64,000 nt of DNA, taken from Allocatelliglobosispora scoriae (GTDB lineage: Bacteria; Actinomycetota; Actinomycetes; Mycobacteriales; Micromonosporaceae). The stretch is taken from the NCBI RefSeq assembly GCF_014204945.1, contig NZ_JACHMN010000003.1, positions 2,480,001-2,544,000 of the forward strand, in the 5' to 3' direction. Positions within the stretch are counted from its first letter, which is position 1. Each line of letters begins with the position of its first letter. The position numbers and the translations under genes were made by a program. This document shows positions 51,723-58,629 of this stretch, piece after piece. A model generated the notes under the pieces. That model saw only the letters and a program-made list of their open reading frames with translations. It searched no databases and had not been told where the DNA came from.

Positions 51723-52388
51723 CTACCCCGCCTCGGGTGCGGGGGCGGTGGTCTGCCAGCCGTCGAAGCGGTCCAGCCAGCGGCCCAGCGGCAGCGCCAG
51801 GACCACGGCGGCGAGGACCAGGTGCACCGCGCAGAACGTGATCGCGACCGCCTCGCTCGGCGGCCCGCCGGTGAAGACCGCGATGTGCGACGCCCACTTC
51901 AGCGTCCCGGGCCGACCGCCGGGCCAGTGGTAGGTGTAGTAGAACGACAGGTCGTTGAGCCCCGAGAGCAGCACCAGCACCGCCGCGACCCCGGCCCGGA
52001 CCACCCGCCCGGCCGTCGCCCCGCCCAGCCGGTAGGCGAACAGCGCCGCCAGCACCGTGAAAGCGTTGATGAAGATCGTGAACTGGTAGAGCTGCGGGAA
52101 CGCCGCGTCCTGGTCCGGGGACTCGGCGTAGTCGAAGATATGGCTGATGTTGAGGGTGTCGAGCACCCCCATGTAGGCGACGAACAGCAGCCCCATCAGC
52201 GCCAGCCCGAGCCCCTTGCGCTGCGGGAAATAGGCGATCGCCGCGACGGCGAACAGCAGCGGGCTCGCCTTGAACAGCACCTCGCCCACGTTGTCGATGG
52301 TCCGGTCCGCCGGCAGCACCAGCATGATCAGGACGGCTGCGGCTGCGCCGACCAGCGCCGGTGCGAGCCACCACCAGCGGCGGATCAC
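51723..52388 (-). CDS. Polytopic membrane protein of unknown function
   Basis: 221 residues with six to seven membrane segments (for example WWLAPALVGAAAAVLIMLVL, FAVAAIAYFP, FINAFTVLAALFAYRLGG, AGVAAVLVLLSGLNDLSFYY). The loop NDLSFYYTYHWPGGRPGTLKWASH is notably aromatic. I recognise no family. The GTG start at 52388 overlaps the stop codon of the carbamoyltransferase by four bases, so the two proteins are co-translated and likely act on the same product. Confidence 0.75.
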   Translation of the reverse strand: MIRRWWWLAPALVGAAAAVLIMLVLPADRTIDNVGEVLFKASPLLFAVAAIAYFPQRKGLGLALMGLLFVAYMGVLDTLNISHIFDYAESPDQDAAFPQLYQFTIFINAFTVLAALFAYRLGGATAGRVVRAGVAAVLVLLSGLNDLSFYYTYHWPGGRPGTLKWASHIAVFTGGPPSEAVAITFCAVHLVLAAVVLALPLGRWLDRFDGWQTTAPAPEAG

Positions 52389-54163
52389 TTCTCGGTCCAG
52401 AAAGGACCGAGAGCGAGAGCGTCCATGTCGGTACGCAGGTAGCAGCTGACCGCCTCGGCCGGCGTACACACGATGGGCTCCTCGTTGTCGTTGAAGGACG
52501 TGTTGACCACCATCGGCACCCCCGTCAGCTCGTCGAACCGGGTGATCATCCGATGGTAGAGCGGGTTGTCGGCGGCCGACACCGTCTGCACCCGGGCCGT
52601 ACCGTCGGCGTGGGTGATCGCCGGGACCCGCTCGCGCTGGTGTTCGAGCACGTCGAAGACGAGCAGCATCACCGGCGACCGGTAGCCGGAGGCGAAATAC
52701 TCGCCCGAGCGCTCCTCGAGGCAGGACGGTGCGAAGGGCCGGAACGTCTCGCGGTGCTTGACCTTCTCGTTGAGGCGGTCCTTGGTGTCCTTGCCGCGCG
52801 GGTCGCCGAGGATGGACCGGTTGCCCAGGGCCCGGGGACCGCACTCCATCCGCCCCTGGAACCAGCCGACGATCTTGCCGTCGGCCAGCGCGCTCGCGGT
52901 CGTGTCGGTGATCTCGTCGGCGCGCCGGTAGGCCAGGCCCGCGTCGGCGAGCGCCTTCTCCATCTCGGCCTCGCCGTAACTCGGGCCGAGGAAGATGTAC
53001 TCGCCGGTGGGGCGGGGGGCGCCGTGGCCGACGCTGACCGACAGGGCCGCGCCGAGCGCGGAGCCGTCGTCGGCGGCGGCGGGCTGGGCGAAGAACTCCT
53101 CGAACCCGGTCTCCAGCAGCAGGCGGCCGTTCATGACGCTGTTGAGCGCGACACCGCCCGCGGTGACGAGGTTCGTCTCGCCGGTGTGCTCCTGCAGCCA
53201 GCGGGCCACGTGCAGCCCGGCCTCCTCCAGCGTGACCTGCAGGCCGTAGGCGATGTCGGCGTAGTGCTGCGGGACCGCGTCGCGACTGCGCGCCCGGGGC
53301 GGGCCGAAGCGCTCGACGAACTTCGGCGACATCTGGTGCTTGCCGGTGGCGTGGTGCCGGAACCAGCTCAGGTCCAGCTCGTAGCGGCCGTCGGGCAGCA
53401 GCCGGACCAGCTCGCTCATCGCCGCGACGTGCTCAGGCCTGCCGTAGGCGGCCAGCCCCATCACCTTGCCCTCGTCGCGGGTGGGGTGGAAGCCGAGGTA
53501 GCTGGTGACGCAGGCGTAGAGGGCGCCCAGCGAGTGTGGGAAGGCGACCCGGCGGATGTCGCGGATCCTGTCGCCCGTGCCGACGCCGAGGTAGGTGGAG
53601 GTGCCGTTGCCGATGCCGTCCCAGGTGATGATCGCGGCCCGGTCGAAGGGCGACAGCAGGTAGGTGCTGGCGGCGTGGGAGATGTGGTGGTCGACGAGGT
53701 GGACCTTGAACTTCACCGGTCCGGTGTGGCCGATCGCCTCGCAGAGGATCTTCTTCAGGGTCAGCGAGCGGCGCAGGTGCAGCAGCAGCGCGCCGCCGAC
53801 GTGGTAGTCGTCGGAGTGCGACTGGATCCCGCCGGAGCGCAGGGTCGCGGCCATCCCGGCGGCCTTGCCGTCGTAGGTCCCGGCGTCGTTGCGGAACACG
53901 GCGAGCGTGTCGGGCAGGTGCCGGACGAAATGGGTCAGCGCGTGCGTGACCTCCTTGCGCGCCTGCCAGAAGTAGGCGACATGGTCCACATCGGAGAGCG
54001 TGATGCCCGCCATCTCCAGGCACGTGCGGACGGCCTTGGCGGGGAAGGTCCCGTCGTGCTTGACCCGGGAGACCCGCTCCTCCTCCAGGAAGGCCACGAT
54101 CTCCCCGTCGCGGACGAGCGCCGCCGCCGAGTCGTGATGCTGGTTGATGCCCAGTACGTACAT
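52385..54163 (-). CDS. NodU/CmcH-family carbamoyltransferase
   Basis: 592-residue O-carbamoyltransferase. The N-terminal Kae1-like domain starts GINQHHDSAAALVRDGEIVAFLEEERVSRVKHD and holds the metal motif LVDHHISHAAST and a nucleotide-binding ITWDGIGNGTSTYLG. The C-terminal domain has FQGRMECGPRALGNRSILGDPR, the transfer-domain hallmark, and VNTSFNDNEEPIVCTPAEA. These enzymes use carbamoyl phosphate and ATP to carbamoylate sugar or antibiotic hydroxyls (nodulation factors, cephamycin, novobiocin). ATG 54163 starts right at the conserved N-terminus. It is divergent from the glycosyltransferase operon. Confidence 0.93.
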   Translation of the reverse strand: MYVLGINQHHDSAAALVRDGEIVAFLEEERVSRVKHDGTFPAKAVRTCLEMAGITLSDVDHVAYFWQARKEVTHALTHFVRHLPDTLAVFRNDAGTYDGKAAGMAATLRSGGIQSHSDDYHVGGALLLHLRRSLTLKKILCEAIGHTGPVKFKVHLVDHHISHAASTYLLSPFDRAAIITWDGIGNGTSTYLGVGTGDRIRDIRRVAFPHSLGALYACVTSYLGFHPTRDEGKVMGLAAYGRPEHVAAMSELVRLLPDGRYELDLSWFRHHATGKHQMSPKFVERFGPPRARSRDAVPQHYADIAYGLQVTLEEAGLHVARWLQEHTGETNLVTAGGVALNSVMNGRLLLETGFEEFFAQPAAADDGSALGAALSVSVGHGAPRPTGEYIFLGPSYGEAEMEKALADAGLAYRRADEITDTTASALADGKIVGWFQGRMECGPRALGNRSILGDPRGKDTKDRLNEKVKHRETFRPFAPSCLEERSGEYFASGYRSPVMLLVFDVLEHQRERVPAITHADGTARVQTVSAADNPLYHRMITRFDELTGVPMVVNTSFNDNEEPIVCTPAEAVSCYLRTDMDALALGPFWTEK

Positions 54164-54321
54164 GGCGCGGAACCCCGATCTCCGTCGATTGGTCGTCTGA
54201 GAGTGTGCCTCGCGCCGCCGACCCGCACAACATCGCCGGTCATTTGTCCGCATAGATCGACTCAAAGCCGACGGGGGCCGTGCGGATGGTTCCGGTGGGG
54301 CTATCGTGTGCGCATTCATGC

Positions 54322-54345
54322 GTCGACGTACGCCCATACGTCGAC
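54322..54345. promoter_or_regulatory. GTCGACGTA dyad in the divergent promoter
   Basis: A perfect 9-bp inverted repeat (GTCGACGTA and TACGTCGAC) with a six-base spacer sits between the carbamoyltransferase and glycosyltransferase genes, 39 bp before the chosen GTG start. It suits a dimeric repressor that controls both halves of the accessory cluster, or it may be a hairpin in the glycosyltransferase leader. Confidence 0.45.
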
Positions 54346-54384
54346 ATGATCAAGGGCGCGACGGTGCGCCGGGAAGGCAGCGGA

Positions 54385-55392
54385 GTGCCGAGTAATGAGG
54401 AGTTCGCGCTCACCGTCGTCGTTCCCTGCCTCAACGAGGCCGACAACATCGACGCCGTCTACCGCGAGATCGTCGACGAGCTGAGCTCGTACGCCGGGCT
54501 CGAGATCCTCTTCGTCGACGACGGCAGCACCGACGCCACCCTGGCCCGCTTCCGCGACCTCGCCGAACGCGATCCGGCCGTCTCCTACCTCTCGTTCACC
54601 CGCAACTTCGGCCTCGAAGCCGCGTTCTCGGCCGGCTACCGCTACGCCCGCCACCCCTGGGTGCTGCACCTCGACGCCGACCTGCAGTTCCCGCCCGCCG
54701 AGGCGCACAAGCTGATCGACCGCGCCCGCGACGGGTACGACGCCGTCTTCGGCATCCGGGTCAACCGGCAGGACCGGCTGCTGCGCCGGGCGGCGTCCGG
54801 GCTGCACGAATTCATCGCGCGACGGCTGCTGCGCATCGAGATCCCCTCCGGCGGCACCAGTTTCCGCCTGGTGCGTACCGACCTCGCCCGCCGCGTCGTC
54901 GATCTGCGCCTGGGCACCCCGTACTTCATGGCGACCCTGCCCCGGCTCACCCGCGCCTGGACCACCGTCCCGACCGCGCACCGCGCCCGGCGCAGCGGCG
55001 AGGCGAAGGTGACCGTCCGCGGCCTCGCCCGGCACGCCGTCGAGCTCTTCATGTCCTACTCGGTGCGGCCCATCGTCTTCGCCGGGCTGCTCAGCCTCGC
55101 CGCGGCCGGGGTCGCCCTCGCCGCGGCGGTCGTCGCCGTCATCCCCGGCGGGTTCGCCCCGGCCGAGGCGCTGATCGGCCTCGCCGCCGCAGCCGGGCTG
55201 CTCAGCCTCGCCGTCATCGCCCGCTACCTCGTGCACATCGGCAACGGTCAGCCCGGCACCCCGCTGTTCCTGATCGCCGAGACCAACATCCCGGTCGACG
55301 CCCGGGACCTGCTCCACCAGCCCCGCCAGCTCCACCCGTCGGCCGACGGCCTCGACCGCACCACCTCGCGCCTCGCGGAGACAGTCCCATGA
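54385..55392 (+). CDS. Polyprenyl-phosphate glycosyltransferase (GtrB/DPM1 type)
   Basis: 335-residue GT2-family enzyme: VVVPCLNEADNIDAVYREI, LFVDDGSTDATLARF, SFTRNFGLEAAFSAGYRYA and the DxD-type VLHLDADLQFPP. Two C-terminal membrane segments (about 225-285) make it a GtrB-like enzyme that loads a sugar onto undecaprenyl phosphate for use outside the membrane. GTG 54385 is chosen for its GGAAGG site seven bases upstream and fit to the domain start; ATG 54346 is an alternative. It overlaps the ATP-grasp gene by four bases. Confidence 0.88.
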   Translation: MPSNEEFALTVVVPCLNEADNIDAVYREIVDELSSYAGLEILFVDDGSTDATLARFRDLAERDPAVSYLSFTRNFGLEAAFSAGYRYARHPWVLHLDADLQFPPAEAHKLIDRARDGYDAVFGIRVNRQDRLLRRAASGLHEFIARRLLRIEIPSGGTSFRLVRTDLARRVVDLRLGTPYFMATLPRLTRAWTTVPTAHRARRSGEAKVTVRGLARHAVELFMSYSVRPIVFAGLLSLAAAGVALAAAVVAVIPGGFAPAEALIGLAAAAGLLSLAVIARYLVHIGNGQPGTPLFLIAETNIPVDARDLLHQPRQLHPSADGLDRTTSRLAETVP

Positions 55393-56579
55393 CGACGCTC
55401 GCCGTGCTCGGCGGCGCGGACGGAGCGATCACCACCCTGATCACCGCCCGCCGCCTCGGAATCACCACCATCTGCATCGACGCCCGCACCGACGCCCCCG
55501 CCGTCGAGTACGCCGACGAGTTCCTCAACGTCAGCACCCGCGACGTCGACCAGCTCGCCGCCCGCCTCGCCGACCGCCCCGACCTCGCCGGGGTCGTCTC
55601 GCCCGCCAGCGACGTCAACCTGCCCGCCCAGTACCAGCTCGCCCAGCGGCTCGGCCTGCCCAACGGGCTGTCCCCGCAGGCCCTGCGCGCCTCCGTCGAC
55701 AAGGGATTCTTCCGCGAGGTCTGCGAGTCCCTCGGCCAGCCCGGACCGCGCTTCGTCCAGGGCATCCCCGACCAGGTACGCCACACCGCCGCCACCCTGC
55801 GCCACCCGGTGATCGTCAAACCCACCGACTCCAGCGGCGGCCGCGGCATCAGCCTCTGCGCCGACCCGGCCGGTCTCGACGACGCCATCCGCGGCGCGGT
55901 CGCCTACTCCGCCAGCGGTGTCGTCATCATCGAGGAGTTCCTCGACGGCGACCACTACGCCGTCGAAGCGGTCGTCGTCGACGGCCGGATCGCCGTCTTC
56001 GGCCTCGGTGCCCGGCAGCTCACCGCACCACCGCACTTCGTCACGCTCGAACACGTCATGCCCGGCGGCGACACCGGCCTCGCCGACCGGTGCCGCGCCA
56101 TCCTCGACGAGATCGTCACCGCGCTCGACTACCGCTGGGGCTCCCTCAACGCCGACCTGCTCGTCGATCGCGACGGCCGGGTCATCGTCATCGAGCTCGG
56201 CGCCCGCCTCGGCGGCAACGGCTCCGCGGAACTCCTCGGCCTCGTCAACGGCATCGACGTCACCGCCGCCTACGTCCGCGCCGCCTGCGGCGAGCACCCC
56301 GCCGTCACCCCGGCCCGGACCGGCTGCGCGGCGATGCGGGTCCTGCACACCACCGAGGCGGGCAAGCTCATCGCCGTCACCGGCCTCGCCGAGGCCCGAG
56401 CCCTGCCCGGCGTCGTCGACCTGATCCTCGCGGCCCGCCCCGGCGACCACGTCGAGCCCTACCACCGGGCGGGCGCGAAGCTCGGCTACCTGCTCGCCAC
56501 CGCACCCGACCACGACTGCCTGCGGCACACCCTCGCCCGGGTCGACGAGCTGCTGCGGTTCGAGGTCGAACCGACGTGA
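55389..56579 (+). CDS. ATP-grasp ligase
   Basis: 396 residues of the ATP-grasp carboxylate-amine ligase type. The N-terminal domain begins TTLAVLGGADGAITTLITARRLG. The ATP-binding loop is VIVKPTDSSGGRGISL, and the metal/phosphate site is NADLLVDRDGRVIVIELGARLGGNGSAEL. It forms amide or ester-like bonds between a carboxylate and an amine through an acyl phosphate. In this cluster it could attach an amino acid to an amino sugar, or join amino acids; the substrate is not readable. It is translationally coupled to its neighbours on both sides. Confidence 0.85.
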   Translation: MTTLAVLGGADGAITTLITARRLGITTICIDARTDAPAVEYADEFLNVSTRDVDQLAARLADRPDLAGVVSPASDVNLPAQYQLAQRLGLPNGLSPQALRASVDKGFFREVCESLGQPGPRFVQGIPDQVRHTAATLRHPVIVKPTDSSGGRGISLCADPAGLDDAIRGAVAYSASGVVIIEEFLDGDHYAVEAVVVDGRIAVFGLGARQLTAPPHFVTLEHVMPGGDTGLADRCRAILDEIVTALDYRWGSLNADLLVDRDGRVIVIELGARLGGNGSAELLGLVNGIDVTAAYVRAACGEHPAVTPARTGCAAMRVLHTTEAGKLIAVTGLAEARALPGVVDLILAARPGDHVEPYHRAGAKLGYLLATAPDHDCLRHTLARVDELLRFEVEPT

Positions 56580-57802
56580 CGCCCGGCGCCGGTGCGCTGC
56601 CGCGGGCCCGGGTGGTCGCGGCCCTGCTGGCCGGGCGCGGCGTCTACCGGGCCGCGGTCTACGCCGGCGGCATCGCGCTGCTCGCCACCTGGGGTCCACA
56701 GACCTTCGCCGGGTACGCCGCACCGGTCGGCGCGCTCGCCTGGCTCACCGCGGTCACCTCCAGCGGGCCGGAGAAGGCGGCGCTGACGCTGATCCCGCTG
56801 CGGGGCGGCGCCCACCTGCACGGATTCCTGCGGTCCCTGGCGATGGTGTCGCTCGCCCTGCCGCTCGCGGTGTGGCTCGTGCTCGCCGCCGCCGGGGCGG
56901 GTGACGGGGCTGTCCGATACGGCGCCTCGGCCGCACTGGCCGGCGGGGTCGGGTGCGCCACGGTGCTGGTGGCGCTGCACCGGCTGCGCGGGGCTCCGCT
57001 CGTCGACAGCGCAGCTTATCTCGGCATCGCCGCCGCCTACGGGCTCGCGGTGGTGCTCGCCCTGTCGGGTGCCGGGCCCACCGCCGTGCTCGCGGTGCTG
57101 GCCGCCATGGTCGCGGTGGTGAACCTCGCGCTGGTCGGCGGGCTGATCCGGGGGGACCGGCACCATCCGGTCGAGGCGGTCGCCGAACCCGTGCCGCGGG
57201 GCACCGCGCTGCGGGCCGCGTTCGTGCTGGGCGCCGCGGAGATCCTCGGTACCGCCGGTGTCTCGGTGCTCTACATCCTGCTCGCCGCAGCCGACCACGC
57301 CGACGAGACGAGCCTGTTCTACGTCCTGGTGCTGGTCTCGGCCGTCGTCTCCACCGGGTGGGGCTACCTGCTGCGGCTCGGGCAGCCCGCCGCCGTCACC
57401 TGGATCGAGCGCGAGGGGGAGCGGACCGGGTGGCGGACCGCGCGCCGGGTGCTGGGCTGGACCGTGGCTGTCGGCGTACCCGCCGGGGTTCTCGTGGGTT
57501 GGGTCTCGATCCACGGCTGGCGGGGCGCGGTCCATGCGGCGATCGGCGTGGAGATCGCGTTGTTCGCGGCGAACGCGGTGTCGGCGCTGCTGCTGGAGGT
57601 CAGCGGGGCGCGCGGGCGGCGCTGGTCGGCGCAGGGCGCGGTGGCGCAGTTCGCCGCGGTGGTCGGGGTCGGCTGGGCGCTCATCCCGGTATCGGGGGCG
57701 CTCGGCGCGGTGACCGCGCTGATCGTGGGCGAGATCGTGCGCGCCGGGCTCCTGCTCGCCGCTCCCGCGCCCGCGCCCGCGCCCGCGCCTGAGTCCGCCT
57801 GA
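56576..57802 (+). CDS. Polytopic membrane protein, possible flippase
   Basis: 408 residues with about twelve membrane segments and short loops, an architecture similar to polysaccharide flippases. Examples are VYRAAVYAGGIALLATW, SLAMVSLALPLAVWLVLAAAG, LFYVLVLVSAVVSTGWGYLL and VVGVGWALIPVSGALGAVTALIVG. An APAPAPAPAPESA tail closes it. No family signature is certain. It starts (GTG 56576) within the ATP-grasp stop codon and ends the three-gene operon, so export or flipping of the cluster product is inferred. Confidence 0.7.
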   Translation: MTPGAGALPRARVVAALLAGRGVYRAAVYAGGIALLATWGPQTFAGYAAPVGALAWLTAVTSSGPEKAALTLIPLRGGAHLHGFLRSLAMVSLALPLAVWLVLAAAGAGDGAVRYGASAALAGGVGCATVLVALHRLRGAPLVDSAAYLGIAAAYGLAVVLALSGAGPTAVLAVLAAMVAVVNLALVGGLIRGDRHHPVEAVAEPVPRGTALRAAFVLGAAEILGTAGVSVLYILLAAADHADETSLFYVLVLVSAVVSTGWGYLLRLGQPAAVTWIEREGERTGWRTARRVLGWTVAVGVPAGVLVGWVSIHGWRGAVHAAIGVEIALFAANAVSALLLEVSGARGRRWSAQGAVAQFAAVVGVGWALIPVSGALGAVTALIVGEIVRAGLLLAAPAPAPAPAPESA

Positions 57803-57806
57803 CCCC

Positions 57807-57881
57807 GAGATCGCCGCAACTCTTGAAGAGTTGGTGCTAACGGAGCTCTCCAGCACCGACTCTTGAAGAGTTGGTGCTTGC
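57807..57881. repeat. Dispersed palindromic repeat, copies 2 and 3
   Basis: Two palindromes stand 40 bp apart: CAACTCTTGAAGAGTTG at 57817-57833, preceded by GAGATCGCCG, and CGACTCTTGAAGAGTTG at 57857-57873. The second lies in a longer imperfect palindrome AGCACC...GGTGCT. They fill the gap after the flippase-like gene and form the left border of the Roco module. They can also fold into hairpins that would end transcription of the operon. Confidence 0.8.
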
Positions 57882-57927
57882 GGCGGGTGGGGCACATGTA
57901 TCGGGCGGCGCGTGCTTCGATGGTGGG

Positions 57928-58386
57928 GTGACCAGCCCACACGAAACCGCGAAGATCGTCACCGCCGGCCGCGACGTGGCCGCGCCCGCTGCCGAGATCT
58001 TCGAGCTCATCGCCGATCCGTCCCAGCAGCCCCGGTGGGACGGCAATGCCAACCTCGCCGAGGCGCCGTCCGGGCAACGGGTCCGCGCCGTCGGCGATAC
58101 CTTCGTCATGACGCTCACCGGCGGCGCGGTCCGGGAGAACCACGTGGTCGAGTTCGTCGAGGGCAGGCTCATCGCATGGCGGCCGAGCGAGCCCGGGCAG
58201 CCGCAGCCCGGGCACCTGTGGCGGTGGGAACTCGAACCGATCGACGACGCGCACACCCGGGTGACCCACACCTACGACTGGACGCGGCTGACGGACGAGA
58301 AGCGGCTCCCGCGAGCGCAGGCGACCACGCCGGACAAGCTGCAGGCATCGATCGACAGGCTCGCCGAGGTGGCCGAAGCCCGCTGA
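57928..58386 (+). CDS. SRPBCC-family (START-like) protein
   Basis: 152-residue protein of the polyketide cyclase/dehydratase-like SRPBCC fold: IVTAGRDVAAPAAEIFELIADPSQQPRWDGN, VGDTFVMTLTGGAVRENHVVEFVEGRLIAWRP and LEPIDDAHTRVTHTYDW. Such small proteins bind hydrophobic ligands; most have no assigned role. GTG 57928 is chosen at the domain start. It stands alone between two repeats and the convergent LRR remnant. Confidence 0.8.
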   Translation: MTSPHETAKIVTAGRDVAAPAAEIFELIADPSQQPRWDGNANLAEAPSGQRVRAVGDTFVMTLTGGAVRENHVVEFVEGRLIAWRPSEPGQPQPGHLWRWELEPIDDAHTRVTHTYDWTRLTDEKRLPRAQATTPDKLQASIDRLAEVAEAR

Positions 58387-58419
58387 CGACTGCTCTCGGA
58401 CGGCGGGCCGCCGAACGAC

Positions 58420-58629
58420 CCAAGGCGCCAGCGGATTGTCGTCAAGGTTGATCGTGTCCAGGGCAGCGAGGCTGCCGAGAATCTCGGGGACCTGTGTGAA
58501 CTGCCTGTCGTCCAGCCGCACTGCGGTCAGGTTGATAAGGGCGCCGAAGGTGAGCTGATTGTCGAACCGGAACAGGGCGGTCCGGTTGGTGAGGAATTCA
58601 CGCTGTAATGACCTATGCCTTTCGATCAA
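58420..58629 (-). pseudogene. LRR remnant after the Roco gene
   Basis: Just past the Roco stop codon, in another frame and starting with a TTG that overlaps that stop, the sequence reads NQLTFGALINLTAVRLDDRQFTQVPEILGSLAALDTINLDDNPLAPW. This is two LRR units and the N-P-L cap exactly as in the Roco protein. The frame then runs on as shadow of the SRPBCC gene with no LRR features. It looks like the relic of a second LRR gene or a displaced copy from the same gene. Confidence 0.65.
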
